From positions 62,001 to 126,000 of the forward strand of contig CAYVKL010000005.1 of assembly GCA_964452085.1 (NCBI GenBank): a stretch of 64,000 nucleotides of DNA, in the 5' to 3' direction. A program made the position numbers and the translations under genes. This DNA is from Methanobacterium sp964452085. Its GTDB lineage: Archaea; Methanobacteriota; Methanobacteria; Methanobacteriales; Methanobacteriaceae. The notes under the pieces are model-generated. The model saw only the letters and a program-made list of their open reading frames with translations, had not been told where the DNA came from and did not search any database. Each line of letters begins with the position of its first letter. The stretch's first letter is position 1. Positions 1 to 15,425 of the stretch are shown here, in pieces.

Positions 1-1206
1 AACATCAAAAGCTTCGATACGCCTTGGTATTCTGGGAATTTTAAGATAACTTTTCAGATCTAATAAAGCCGTTCTAGCTCTTTTATGATGATTTAGAATT
101 ATATTAGCATTTTTAGTCACCATTTGCAACAATCTATACTCTAAACCTTCTCCAGGGACTCTTAAAGATACTAATGGAATATGTTCTTGAGAATTTTCAT
201 AATTATCTGAAACATTATCCGCATCTGAAATCTGATCTGATAACCACTTAGAAATAATCTTCTCATCTTCAATCATCACTGGTAGCAGGATTTCAGAAGG
301 AACTTGAATAGGTCCGGAGTAGTATTGTTTGATGAATGCTGCTAAGATTTCTGAGGGGGAGTTTTCCTCTGCACCTTCCATGAGAAAATCTTCTTTTCCC
401 ATGATTTTTCCTTGGCGAACTCTGAAAACAACAACTATAACCATCTCATCATCGTTAGCAAGTGAAATTACATCCTGATCAAGGTTAAGGTTAAATTCCA
501 TTTTCTGTTTTTCCATTACCTCGCCCAGGGAGAATAATTGATCCCTTATGACTGCGGCTTTCTCGTAATCATGATTGCGAGCTGCTTCACTCATTTCTTT
601 CCTTAAAAGATCCAGTACTTCTTTATGCCGACCTTCCAGGAATAATTTCACCTTTTCCACATTTTCCTGGTAATCCTCCTCACTAAACTGACCATTACAG
701 GGCGCAGGGCAAAGATCAATTTGATAATTCAAACAGGGACCATCCATACGTTTACAATCTCTCAGCTGAAATACTGGTTTTAAAAGTTTCAGGATGCTTC
801 GAACAGAGGTGACATCTGTAAATGGACCATAATATTCGGATTTATCATCTCTGACATTTCGAGTTATTAGTAGACGAGGATAGTTTTCAGAAGTGATCTG
901 GACGTAGGGATATCGTTTATCATCCTTAAGACGTATATTATAACGAGGTAAATGTTTCTTAATAAGATTTGATTCTAAAATAAGGGCTTCTTTTTCGGTG
1001 TCTGTTACCATGTAATCCAGATGATGAAAATGACGCATCAAAACCCGTGTCTTAGGATCCTCAATTTCATCCTTAAAATAGCTTTTAACCCTCTTCTTAA
1101 GGGATTTAGCTTTGCCAACATACAAAATAGTGTCTTCAACATCTTTAAAAAGATAAACGCCTGGTTTTTCGGGTAAATCGTTGGGGTTGTTAATTTGAGT
1201 TGGCAA
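1..1206 (-). CDS. uvrC: UvrABC excinuclease subunit C, N-terminal part (runs off the left edge)
   Basis: This gene encodes the nuclease of bacterial-type nucleotide excision repair, which cuts on both sides of a lesion held by UvrB. The frame is open from the left edge to a TTG at 1204-1206 preceded by GAGGATTAATT, a good ribosome binding site. The roughly 402 residues present begin PTQINNPNDLPEKPGVYLFK and contain the GIY-YIG nuclease (GVYLFKD, then ILYVGKAKSLKKR), the family's CPAPC motif, and a UVR helix pair (EMSEAARNHDYEKAAVIRDQ) that docks on UvrB. The C-terminal endonuclease and HhH domains lie outside the window. It is divergent from the nearby uvrB-uvrA. Bacterial-type UvrABC in mesophilic archaea is generally regarded as acquired from bacteria. 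Confidence 0.95.
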   Translation of the reverse strand, partial: MPTQINNPNDLPEKPGVYLFKDVEDTILYVGKAKSLKKRVKSYFKDEIEDPKTRVLMRHFHHLDYMVTDTEKEALILESNLIKKHLPRYNIRLKDDKRYPYVQITSENYPRLLITRNVRDDKSEYYGPFTDVTSVRSILKLLKPVFQLRDCKRMDGPCLNYQIDLCPAPCNGQFSEEDYQENVEKVKLFLEGRHKEVLDLLRKEMSEAARNHDYEKAAVIRDQLFSLGEVMEKQKMEFNLNLDQDVISLANDDEMVIVVVFRVRQGKIMGKEDFLMEGAEENSPSEILAAFIKQYYSGPIQVPSEILLPVMIEDEKIISKWLSDQISDADNVSDNYENSQEHIPLVSLRVPGEGLEYRLLQMVTKNANIILNHHKRARTALLDLKSYLKIPRIPRRIEAFDV

Positions 1207-1334
1207 AATTAATCCTCATAAATTAATAGGCAATTGAGTGGATAATTAACTGTAATTTGACCTTCAGAATTTAAAGTATTTAATAGCAATGAAAGATAAT
1301 TAAATGAAATTATTTTCACAACCACCAAATATGA

Positions 1335-2174
1335 TTATTTCTTAATGTTACGCCCAATACCATATCTTTTCTCAGGATAAGCCACTTCAGGCCGTTTAAA
1401 TGCAAAAGAATCTTCCAAATCTTGACACATATCTTTTGCCATGTTGAAAGGGATTCCGATAGCCATATAATCTGTGGGGAACCATGAGTTTCCAGTGGGA
1501 TCAATAGGGCCAATGAAAGCAGCATTTTTTGGTGTTTTTTCCGCCATATGAGCAGGATATGTAACCATAGTTGCACATGCTGGACCAAATGGAGCTATTA
1601 TGGACTCAAAAGGATTTAATGTCCTAAAATGAATTAAACTACATAGATTTCGTATCTGCTCAGCATTACCAAAACACAAAAATGATGAAATAAAATCCAC
1701 ATTTTTATCTACAGACACATTAGATGATTTTAAACCATTAACATCATCATCTTTAAAAGCATCATACGATCTTACTACTAAATATTTGCCAGGTAAAGTT
1801 ATCGGGCCAATAGATTCTTTAAATTTCTCAAATAATTCCGGACTGGCTTTTAAGTACTCTGCAGTCCCATCTCTAAAATTTTTATGCCCAGTGGATACAA
1901 AATATTTGATGTAAGGTGAGAGTTTCTTGGCAAACCCCAACCATGTTATACCCCCCATACAAACTCCTTTGATGCAATCATGACCCATATAAAGAGGAGG
2001 AATATCTTTATCCATAGCAGCAGTTAATATGGCTTTAGCAGCACATGAATCAACTTCAACCATTGGAACCGCATCTTCAGGTAGAGTATCTTGACCATAA
2101 ACACATAAAGGTTTTGTTTCTAACATCCCGGCCCTTTTTAAAGATTCGCCAATTTCTTTAATATTTTCAAACAT
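1335..2174 (-). CDS. DUF169 family protein
   Basis: A 279-residue protein of the DUF169 family, common in methanogens and anaerobic bacteria; its biochemical role is unknown. Recognisable family features are the N-terminal ESLKRAGMLETKPLCVY stretch, the central cysteines (VDSCAAKAIL, GHDCIKGVCMGGITWLGF) and a C-terminal half ending in a MVTYPAHMAEK / FPTDYMAIGIPF segment. The several Cys residues could bind metal or a cofactor, but this is inference. It lies between uvrC and uvrB, on the uvrC strand and 128 bp upstream of uvrC's start, so the two may be cotranscribed; there is no other reason to link it to repair. The ATG is at 2174 with AAGGGGAT upstream. Confidence 0.8.
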   Translation of the reverse strand: MFENIKEIGESLKRAGMLETKPLCVYGQDTLPEDAVPMVEVDSCAAKAILTAAMDKDIPPLYMGHDCIKGVCMGGITWLGFAKKLSPYIKYFVSTGHKNFRDGTAEYLKASPELFEKFKESIGPITLPGKYLVVRSYDAFKDDDVNGLKSSNVSVDKNVDFISSFLCFGNAEQIRNLCSLIHFRTLNPFESIIAPFGPACATMVTYPAHMAEKTPKNAAFIGPIDPTGNSWFPTDYMAIGIPFNMAKDMCQDLEDSFAFKRPEVAYPEKRYGIGRNIKK

Positions 2175-2310
2175 TTTTAATCCCCTTGATATTTATGATG
2201 TAGTGTTATAAAATTTATTAGAGGCCACAAAGACCATAAAATACTTTTTAAAGAATTTAATGGATTAGGATGAGAAAAATGGAGATACGAACAGTTCACA
2301 GATCAGTGAA

Positions 2311-2320
2311 TTATATATAA
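2311..2320 (+). promoter_or_regulatory. Probable TATA box for uvrB-uvrA
   Basis: TTATATATAA lies 89 bp before the uvrB ATG in an otherwise empty 234-bp divergent gap, at a position where transcription would start near 2340. It matches the archaeal TATA consensus. No operator-like dyad is obvious nearby. Confidence 0.5.
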
Positions 2321-2408
2321 GATATTGGGAATATGAATATTATAATCTACTTTTAGATTTACCGATGATGTTAATTAATATTTTGTTTTTGCAAGAGAGG
2401 ATTGATGA

Positions 2409-4364
<1,956 letters not shown>

Positions 4365-4408
4365 ATTAAAAACATTGATGAAATTAAATATTAAGGGGTT
4401 TCAAACTC

Positions 4409-7384
4409 ATGAATAAGAAAGATAGTATTTTAATTAAAGGAGCACGGGAACATAACCTTAAAAACATTGATCTGGAGATTCCCAGAGATCAGTTCGTGGT
4501 GATCACTGGAATCAGCGGTTCCGGGAAATCTTCATTGGCATTTGACACCATTTACGCAGAAGGGCAAAGAAGATACGTGGAATCCTTATCTGCTTATGCC
4601 AGACAGTTCCTGGGGCAGATGAAAAAGCCCGAAGTTGATTATATTGAAGGATTATCCCCAGCAATATCCATCGACCAAAAAACAACCAGAATGAACCCAC
4701 GTTCCACCGTAGGTACTGTAACTGAAATTTACGACTATTTAAGACTGTTATTTGCACGAATCGGCATTCCACATTGTCATCAGTGCGGACAGGCAATAAG
4801 TCAACAGACTGCTGGACAGATAGTTGATAGCATTCTCCAGGAAGAGGAAGGCAGTAAAATACAGATTTTAGCACCTTTAGTTAGAGACCGGAAGGGAGAA
4901 CACCAGAAGGTATTTGAAGAACTGCGCCGCAAGGGTTTTGTAAGAGTACGAGTTGATGGAGAAATACACAGTCTGGACTCGGACTTCAACCTGGAGAAAA
5001 ATTTCAAACATAGTATAGAGGCCGTGGTAGACCGTCTTGTTATTAGATATGACCGTGATTTTGAAAGTAGGCTGGCAGATTCTGTGGAAACAGCCCTGGA
5101 ATTGGGTGAAGGGCTTTTAATCGTGGCTTTTGGTAATGGTAAAACTGAGAAAAATAAAGGGGAAAAAAAGAGTAATAAAGCGAATAAAGGAGTTAATAAA
5201 AATAAAACGAATAAAGAGAAAATCTACAGTGAACACTTCGCCTGTACAGACTGTGGAATCAATTTTGAGGAGATTAGCCCTCGAATGTTCTCTTTTAACA
5301 GTCCCCACGGGGCTTGTCCGGAGTGTAATGGACTGGGAAGTAAACTGGAAATCGATGCAGATCTGGTGGTGCCAGACCCTGAACTATCCCTCAATAACGG
5401 CGCTATTCTTCCCTGGAGCAAATCCAAACACAGAGATAATTATTACGGGCAGATGTTAAGGGCGGTTGCTGACCATTATGGCTTCAGTATGGACACCCCA
5501 TTTAAGGATCTGCCTAAAAAATATCAGGAGATCATTCTTTACGGTTCCTCCGATAAAATAGAATTTGTTTTTCAGAGAAAAAACCGCCTTCACAGGGTTC
5601 ATCGTTATTTTGAAGGTGTTGTGCGTCGTATGGAAAGGATCTATATGGAGACCAAATCCAATTACATGCGCAGCTACATGGGTCATTTTATGAGCGATCA
5701 TAAATGCCCCGCATGTAACGGCACCAGACTGAGACCTGAAAGCCGAAGCGTGACTGTGGGAGCTAAGACCATCCCCCAAGTGGTTGAGATGCCTATCAAA
5801 AATGCTTATAAATTCTTTGAAAAACTGGAACTATCAGAAAGAGAACAATTCATTGGTCAGGAAGTTTTAAAAGAAATAAAAGAACGTTTAAAATTTCTTA
5901 CTGACGTTGGTCTTGATTACATCACTCTAGAACGATCCTCAGGTAGTTTATCAGGTGGTGAGGCACAAAGGATACGCCTGGCAACTCAGATTGGATCAGG
6001 ACTGGTGGGTGTTCTCTACATTCTAGATGAGCCCAGCATAGGACTTCATCAGAGAGATAACCATCGGCTTATTGAAACCCTTAAAAAATTAAGGGACATT
6101 GGTAACACGCTCATTGTGGTAGAACACGATGAAGACACCATATTACATGCAGATTACGTTGTTGATATCGGTCCTGGAGCAGGGGAACATGGAGGATGGA
6201 TCACTGCAACGGGTACTCCTCAGGAGATAATGGAAAACCCCCAATCAGTTACCGGTCATTATCTCTCCCGTCAGGAAACTATACCCCTCCCTAACAAACG
6301 TACCATTCCCAATGGTAATTTTTTGACTGTAAGTGGCGCTAGAGAACATAATCTACAAAATATTGATGTTAAATTCCCCATGGGTGTTTTTACATGCATA
6401 ACCGGGGTTTCAGGCTCGGGTAAAAGTACTCTCATCAATGACGTGTTGTACAAAGGACTTTACGGAACTTTAAACCACAAACATATGAACCCCGGTAAAC
6501 ACGACGCAATTACTGGCACAGAACATGTGGATAAAGTTATTATCATTGATCAGTCACCCATTGGCCGCACACCTCGCTCAAATCCTGCAACGTATACAGG
6601 AGTCTTCACATATATCAGGGAAATATTTGCCCAAACACCCACATCAAAGAAAAGAGGTTACAAACCTGGAAGATTCAGTTTCAATGTTAAGGGCGGAAGA
6701 TGTGAGGCCTGTACTGGTGATGGTATTATCAAAATAGAAATGCACTTTTTGGCTGATGTTTACGTGCCCTGTGAAGTGTGTAAAGGTAAAAGATACAACC
6801 GTGAAACCCTGGAAGTACGTTATAAAGGGAAAAATATCTCTGAAGTTCTGGACATGACTGTTGAAGAATCATTGGAGTTCTTTGAGAACATCCCCCGAAT
6901 AAAGAAGAAATTACAGACCCTGGATGATGTGGGTCTCAGTTACATTAAACTGGGACAACCTGCCACCACACTTTCTGGAGGAGAGGCTCAAAGAGTGAAA
7001 CTAGCCAAAGAATTAAGTCGTCAAAGCACAGGCAGAACACTGTACATACTGGATGAACCCACCACGGGACTGCACTTTGCAGATATAAAGAAACTTCTTC
7101 AAGTTTTAGGAAGGCTTCGCGACGGTGGTAACACAGTGGTGGTGATTGAACATAACCTGGATGTGATTAAAACCGCAGACCATATCATTGATTTGGGACC
7201 TGAAGGAGGAGATGGTGGCGGGGAAGTTGTGGCCCAGGGAACACCTGAAGAAATAGCTGCTAGCGGTTCTTACACTGGAGATTTTTTAAAAGTTGTTTTA
7301 TCTGAAAAATATGATGCTCTGAATCAGGGCACAAAATCAAAAAGCGAAATTAGCGAGTTCAGCACAGAAAATCGTGCTAAATGA
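4409..7384 (+). CDS. uvrA: UvrABC excinuclease subunit A
   Basis: UvrA is the damage-sensing ABC-type ATPase of nucleotide excision repair. At 991 residues it is longer than the usual 940-960, mainly because of a low-complexity Lys/Asn-rich insert at about residues 246-272, just before the first zinc finger (CTDCGINFEE to CPECNGLG). Two ABC modules are complete: Walker A GISGSGKSS (about 34-42) and GVSGSGKST (about 665-672), each with an LSGGEAQR signature (about 514 and 855) and a DEP Walker B. Further Cys pairs (CPACNGTR, CEACTGDG, CEVCKGKR) form the other zinc modules. It ends with a charged Ser/Lys tail. ATG 4409 follows AAGGGG. Confidence 0.98.
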   Translation: MNKKDSILIKGAREHNLKNIDLEIPRDQFVVITGISGSGKSSLAFDTIYAEGQRRYVESLSAYARQFLGQMKKPEVDYIEGLSPAISIDQKTTRMNPRSTVGTVTEIYDYLRLLFARIGIPHCHQCGQAISQQTAGQIVDSILQEEEGSKIQILAPLVRDRKGEHQKVFEELRRKGFVRVRVDGEIHSLDSDFNLEKNFKHSIEAVVDRLVIRYDRDFESRLADSVETALELGEGLLIVAFGNGKTEKNKGEKKSNKANKGVNKNKTNKEKIYSEHFACTDCGINFEEISPRMFSFNSPHGACPECNGLGSKLEIDADLVVPDPELSLNNGAILPWSKSKHRDNYYGQMLRAVADHYGFSMDTPFKDLPKKYQEIILYGSSDKIEFVFQRKNRLHRVHRYFEGVVRRMERIYMETKSNYMRSYMGHFMSDHKCPACNGTRLRPESRSVTVGAKTIPQVVEMPIKNAYKFFEKLELSEREQFIGQEVLKEIKERLKFLTDVGLDYITLERSSGSLSGGEAQRIRLATQIGSGLVGVLYILDEPSIGLHQRDNHRLIETLKKLRDIGNTLIVVEHDEDTILHADYVVDIGPGAGEHGGWITATGTPQEIMENPQSVTGHYLSRQETIPLPNKRTIPNGNFLTVSGAREHNLQNIDVKFPMGVFTCITGVSGSGKSTLINDVLYKGLYGTLNHKHMNPGKHDAITGTEHVDKVIIIDQSPIGRTPRSNPATYTGVFTYIREIFAQTPTSKKRGYKPGRFSFNVKGGRCEACTGDGIIKIEMHFLADVYVPCEVCKGKRYNRETLEVRYKGKNISEVLDMTVEESLEFFENIPRIKKKLQTLDDVGLSYIKLGQPATTLSGGEAQRVKLAKELSRQSTGRTLYILDEPTTGLHFADIKKLLQVLGRLRDGGNTVVVIEHNLDVIKTADHIIDLGPEGGDGGGEVVAQGTPEEIAASGSYTGDFLKVVLSEKYDALNQGTKSKSEISEFSTENRAK

Positions 7385-7757
7385 TGAATCTAATAAAACT
7401 TTAATGAAAAATACTTATTTTTTTCAAATTTTTAGATAAATTACATTAAACTAATTATTTTAGGTATTCCCTTTATTTATCAATTTTTTTTAAATAATTA
7501 ATGATAAAGATACTGTAAATTTCATTATTTTTTGATATTATTAATTCAATTAACGATGCTAGGCCATATCATAAAATTCAATGAATTATTTAATGGTATT
7601 CAGGTGTTATTCCTATCATTTATTCTCACTATCAGGTTTATGTGATGATGGTCCCAAAGGTAAGTGGAACATTTATTATGTTGTGAATAATGGATAAATT
7701 ACATGTATAATAAAGTACATAGATCATTTAACAACTTAATAAAATAGGGGGTAGGTT
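7385..7757. other. Gap of 373 bp without a gene
   Basis: Very AT-rich. A T-run at about 7418-7424 just after uvrA could end that transcript. The right half should hold the promoter of the histidine-kinase gene. I see no convincing ORF or RNA gene. Confidence 0.5.
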
Positions 7758-8657
7758 ATGGTCTTTAACCAAGTATTAATAAGTTTTTTAAGTGCCATTG
7801 AGCCAGTTTATAACATTTTAAACATTTCTTTAAATGAGGATTACTTCCGTTTGTTAATGCTTATTATTGTAGTCGTTTTGGTGGCCATACTTGCTGAAAG
7901 GATTGAAAAAATAAGAAAACTTAACGATTTAAATAAACAGCTGAAAGTACAAACAGAAAAGTTGGAAGATGCAAATCAAGAATTGGAGGCATTTGCATAT
8001 TCAGTTTCTCACGATTTAAGAGTTCCATTAAGAGCTATAGATGGTTTTTCGCGAATATTAGTGGAAGATTATGAGGATAAATTGGATGATGAAGGTATAA
8101 GGCTTCTGAATATTGTCAGGGAAAACACTGCCAAAATGGGACATCTAATTGATGACATCCTGTTATTGTCCCGTGCCAGTCGTCAGGAGATGAAACTTAA
8201 CGAAATTGACATGGCTGCCCTGGCTAAAAGTGTTTATGGTGAATTTCAGGGAGATGTGGAAGACCGAAACATTGAATTCACTGTTGAAAATTTACCCAAC
8301 GCCTATGGCGATCGTGCCATGTTAGGTCAAGTTTTCCAAAACCTTATTGGTAATGCCATAAAATTTACCCGTAAAAAAGATCCGGCAATTATTGAAGTGG
8401 GCGGTAAGACCGAAGGGAAGGAAATATTATATTATGTCAAAGATAATGGAGCTGGATTTGACATGAAATATCTAAACAAACTTTTCGGACTTTTCCAAAG
8501 ACTGCACAGTCCAGAAGAATTTGAAGGAACTGGTGTTGGTCTTTCAATAGTTCAAAGAGTAATAAGGCGACATGGAGGTCGTGTTTGGGGGGAAGGTGCA
8601 GTTGATAGTGGTGCAACCATATATTTCACCCTTCCTAAAGATAAACCTAAAAAATAA
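7758..8657 (+). CDS. Membrane-anchored sensor histidine kinase
   Basis: A 299-residue kinase with a short N-terminal segment, one hydrophobic span (about residues 31-46, RLLMLIIVVVLVAILA), a coiled-coil linker (about 50-78), a HisKA dimerisation helix with phospho-acceptor His85 in SVSHDLRVPLRAIDG, and a HATPase_c domain with the N box (NLIGNAIKFT), G1 (DNGAGFD) and G2 (EGTGVGLSIV). The sequence resembles cyanobacterial-phytochrome-type kinases that partner with Rcp1-like single-domain receivers, and such a receiver follows 106 bp downstream. There is no recognisable extracellular sensor, so the stimulus is unknown. Start ATG 7758 follows AGGGGGTAGGTT. It is the first gene of a four-gene signalling block. 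Confidence 0.93.
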   Translation: MVFNQVLISFLSAIEPVYNILNISLNEDYFRLLMLIIVVVLVAILAERIEKIRKLNDLNKQLKVQTEKLEDANQELEAFAYSVSHDLRVPLRAIDGFSRILVEDYEDKLDDEGIRLLNIVRENTAKMGHLIDDILLLSRASRQEMKLNEIDMAALAKSVYGEFQGDVEDRNIEFTVENLPNAYGDRAMLGQVFQNLIGNAIKFTRKKDPAIIEVGGKTEGKEILYYVKDNGAGFDMKYLNKLFGLFQRLHSPEEFEGTGVGLSIVQRVIRRHGGRVWGEGAVDSGATIYFTLPKDKPKK

Positions 8658-8763
8658 GATAAATAATATAAATTATGACAATGAAGAACCCAATTGAAAT
8701 ATGCTGAAGATAATTGAATGGATTTACAATAAAACTAAACTAATGTAAATGGATGGTGTGTTA

Positions 8764-9201
8764 ATGGAATTGGAAGAAGCCGAAATTTTGCTGGTAGAAG
8801 ATAATCCCACAGACGCTGAACTTACCATGCGAGCTCTTAAAAGGAAAAATTTGGCCAATCAAGTTGTTTGGGTAAAAGATGGAGCAGAAGCCCTGGATTT
8901 TATCTTCGCAACTGGACAGTTTGATCATAGAGATGTTGATAACATTCCTAAACTCATATTACTTGATTTGAGGATGCCCAAAGTGGATGGTTTAGAAGTC
9001 CTTCAGAGGATCAAAGCAGATGAACGCACCAACCGCATACCGGTGGTTGTTTTAACATCATCCCAGGAAGATAGAGATATTGTGGAAAGTTACAAATTAG
9101 GGGTAAACAGCTACGTAAGTAAACCTGTGGAATTTGATGATTTCATTGAAGCCGTATCAACCCTGGGATTTTACTGGATGTTAATTAATAATCCTCCATA
9201 A
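8764..9201 (+). CDS. Rcp1-like single-domain response regulator
   Basis: A stand-alone receiver of about 145 residues. The acidic pocket (VEDNPTDAEL), the phospho-acceptor Asp68 (LILLDLRMPKVDG), the switch Thr/Ser (VVVLTSS) and the conserved Lys (VSKPVEF) are all present, and there is no output domain. The long alpha4 region and ILLVEDNPTDAE start match the Rcp1 group, which relays phosphate or acts by protein contact. I chose ATG 8764 because GGTGTG precedes it at good spacing; ATG 8749 is in frame but has no ribosome binding site. Its likely partner is the kinase immediately upstream or the hybrid kinase downstream. Confidence 0.92.
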   Translation: MELEEAEILLVEDNPTDAELTMRALKRKNLANQVVWVKDGAEALDFIFATGQFDHRDVDNIPKLILLDLRMPKVDGLEVLQRIKADERTNRIPVVVLTSSQEDRDIVESYKLGVNSYVSKPVEFDDFIEAVSTLGFYWMLINNPP

Positions 9202-9273
9202 ACCCATTCATAGAACTAAATGGCTTTTAATAACATGATTTAGAGAGTGTAGAGAGAATACCTTAGTGATGTT

Positions 9274-11921
<2,648 letters not shown>

Positions 11922-12100
11922 AAACATTGATGATTTGTCTTGAGAATACTAACTTAAGTCAAATAATCTCGAACTAACACCATCTTACTTTAAAACTCAA
12001 AAAACTCAGCCCATTTACTAAATCTTAAACTATTATATTCATCCATTAAAATTGATTTGATTATTTCCTAAATTTATTTTCTAGTGGGGGAGATATTGGA

Positions 12101-13018
12101 ATGGTTAAAAACAGCATTTCAAAGGTATTTATTACTAAAACCAGTGATAGAACCTCAGGAATCAAAAAGATTCTTGAATCTCTTAAACTTAATAATTTTC
12201 AAGGAAAAAACGTGGTTTTAAAGGCTAATTTTAACAGTGCTGACCCTTTCCCTGCATCAACTCATCCTGAAACACTTGAAAGTCTTATAAATTATCTTAA
12301 AAACTTGAAAACTCGCAAAATCACTCTTCTTGAACGCAGCGGCATGGGAAATACTCGTGAAGTTCTGGATAAAAGAGGAGTTTTTGAACTATCACAAAAA
12401 ATGGATTTCGAGGTAGTGGTTCTTGATGAAGAAGAACTTGACAGCTGGGTTAAGATTGAAAGGGATGAAACTCACTGGTTGAAAGGTTTCTACATTCCTA
12501 AGATAATTACCGATTCAGAAAGGGTTGTTCAAACATGCTGTCTTAAAACCCATGGATTTGGAGGTCATTTTACTCTTTCACTTAAGAATTCTGTTGGTCT
12601 AGTGGCCAAAAGGTTACCTGGAACTCTCTATGACTACATGGCTGAACTGCATATTTCTCCATATCAACGTTCAATGATTGCTGAAATAAATCATTACTAC
12701 CCTGTTGATTTGGTTTTAATGGATGGCATGAAAGCTTTCGTGGATGGTGGTCCTGCTAGAGGAAAAATGGTGGAACCCGGACTGATCTTAGCATCGGCAG
12801 ACAGGGTGGCCATTGATGCCGTAGGAGTGGCAATTCTCAGGCATTATGGAACAACAAAGAATGTTTCCAAAGGTAAAATTTTTGAGTTAACTCAGATTCG
12901 CAGGGCGGTGGAATTGGGAGTTGGTGTTTCAAATCCCGATGATATTGAAATTATTCCGTTGGATGATGAAAGTCAGGAATTGACAGCGCAACTGAAAAAA
13001 ATTCTTTTAAACCAATAA
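12101..13018 (+). CDS. DUF362 domain-containing protein
   Basis: A 305-residue protein of the DUF362 family, widespread in anaerobes and often fused to ferredoxin domains. This copy has no ferredoxin CxxCxxC motif. Family landmarks are the N-terminal VVLKANFNS, the central QTCCLKTHGFGGHFTLSLKNSVGLVAKR, and the C-terminal VDLVLMDGMKAFVDGGPARG...LILASADRVAIDAVGVAILR. The reaction is unknown; the family is sometimes suspected of acting in cofactor or iron-sulfur handling. ATG 12101 follows GGGGGAGATATTGGA. It stands alone on the + strand with gaps on both sides. Confidence 0.85.
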   Translation: MVKNSISKVFITKTSDRTSGIKKILESLKLNNFQGKNVVLKANFNSADPFPASTHPETLESLINYLKNLKTRKITLLERSGMGNTREVLDKRGVFELSQKMDFEVVVLDEEELDSWVKIERDETHWLKGFYIPKIITDSERVVQTCCLKTHGFGGHFTLSLKNSVGLVAKRLPGTLYDYMAELHISPYQRSMIAEINHYYPVDLVLMDGMKAFVDGGPARGKMVEPGLILASADRVAIDAVGVAILRHYGTTKNVSKGKIFELTQIRRAVELGVGVSNPDDIEIIPLDDESQELTAQLKKILLNQ

Positions 13019-13298
13019 TCTTATCTAAAAATTTTTATTAATGATCTGCAAAAGATTCTTTCCATAAAAAAAATCTTATTCTTAAATTTCTAAAAGAAAA
13101 ACTTTTTTTAAGAGATTAATATTAAAGAAATTGATAAATAAAAGAGCAAAAAGATAAAAAGAATTCATACTTATATTATTAAATTATAGATTTGACTTGC
13201 ATGGAATATTTCCATAATGATTATTATTCAAATAGACATATCAAAGTAAAGACATTTGATTTTAATGTAGTTATCAAAAAAAATATATTGGTGATTTA

Positions 13299-14225
13299 AT
13301 GAGTCTCATTATGACATATGTAGGGAGTAAAGGATGTGTAATGGCTGGAGACAAGCGGAGCATAGGTTTTCTGGGTGATAAAAACCAAAGAGAACTTCTT
13401 GAAGAGGATCTATATTCTGGAAAGATCAAAACAACAGACCAACTACTGGAAAGATCCGGGCAACTTGATATTGCAATTAAAATCACAGATAATGGGGTAA
13501 AAGTACGTAACCTTGGTAAAGTACTTGTTGGTGAGGTTAAAATTCGCGCAACTCATGAAACAAAACGCAAAAGGATTTACGCCACCACCAATGGTTACCA
13601 TCAGGTTGAACTAACAGGTTCAGAAATTAAAAAAATGCAGAGTGGAAAAAGCTCTATTGTCATTTATGGGAACAAATTTACCAAAGAAATGGCAAATAAG
13701 CATTTGAAAAAACATTGGAAATCGAAAATTAGCCTTAAAGAAGTGGGAAAAATATTCCAGAAAGTCATGGAAGATGTAGCCCAAACCACACCATCTGTTA
13801 GTCCCAAGTATGATATTTTGATTATTCACCCCCAACTGGATCACCACAAGGCCATGGAACTTCTTAGAACTACTATTATTGAGGATGTTAAAGAACTGGA
13901 AAAATGGCGTGAACAACTCAGGCAGGAAATGCTGGAAAAATCAAGGGATATTCAAATGGCTTCCAGGATTATGACTCAGGGTGAAGTGGGAAGAGTTAAA
14001 AAGGTAAATGGGGAAGAAATCGAAGTAATTCTCTCTGAAGGTGTTGAAGCACTGAACATGGATTGGAATGTCCTTGCCAAAACTGGAGATACCATCATTA
14101 TGAAACTGGGACAACCATCACCTCTTAACTTCGGCGATCTGGTGGTAATTGAAGAAGAGAATCTTTGCATTAAAAAGAACAAAGCAGGTTTAACATGTGA
14201 TATTATTTTATGTAGAACAGATTGA
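13299..14225 (+). CDS. Conserved methanogen protein, DUF2121-type (Ntn-hydrolase-like N-terminus)
   Basis: A 308-residue soluble protein. The first residues (MSLIMTYVGSKGCVMAGDKRSIGF) have the look of a proteasome-type Ntn-hydrolase beta strand and turn (xxGxxGCVMAGDKR). I place it in the DUF2121 group of methanogen proteins from memory, with moderate confidence. The middle has a helical stretch (VKELEKWREQLRQEMLEKSRDIQ) and the C-terminus a beta-rich module (GEVGRVKKVNGEEIEVILSEGVEALNMDWN...GDTIIMKLGQ) that looks like a small barrel. There is no catalytic Thr or Ser at position 1 or 2 after processing that I can point to, so activity is unknown. ATG 13299 follows GGTGATTTA. Confidence 0.8.
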   Translation: MSLIMTYVGSKGCVMAGDKRSIGFLGDKNQRELLEEDLYSGKIKTTDQLLERSGQLDIAIKITDNGVKVRNLGKVLVGEVKIRATHETKRKRIYATTNGYHQVELTGSEIKKMQSGKSSIVIYGNKFTKEMANKHLKKHWKSKISLKEVGKIFQKVMEDVAQTTPSVSPKYDILIIHPQLDHHKAMELLRTTIIEDVKELEKWREQLRQEMLEKSRDIQMASRIMTQGEVGRVKKVNGEEIEVILSEGVEALNMDWNVLAKTGDTIIMKLGQPSPLNFGDLVVIEEENLCIKKNKAGLTCDIILCRTD

Positions 14226-14347
14226 ATAGGATAGAATGATAAAATAAGAATAAATTATAAGTATAAATTTAAAAATAATTTCAAAAAGAATAAATAAACA
14301 AAAACAAATGAAAATATAAACTTAAATTATGAAAATCAGGTGATGAT

Positions 14348-15149
<802 letters not shown>

Positions 15150-15173
15150 TTAAAATATTAAAAACATTGATAT

Positions 15174-15248
<75 letters not shown>

Positions 15249-15425
15249 TATAAACTGTTTAATGTTTATAATTAAAGAAAAAATAATATTTAATAGTTGA
15301 GAATGATATATTATTATTAAATTACAAAAAAAACCCATGAAATAAAATTGATTCATTAAAAATTTATCCAAGAATACTAAAATATGATAAATATCCATTA
15401 TACTTGTTCAAATAGGTGTATATAA

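Noticed and set aside
5130..5459. 109-codon ORF within uvrA
   Set aside because: A frame-shifted shadow of the Lys-rich insert; uvrA itself is intact across it.
15150..15160. TTAAAATATT as the TATA box of tRNA-Thr
   Set aside because: It ends only about 15 bases before the tRNA 5' end, closer than the usual spacing; the tRNA may instead be processed from a longer transcript.
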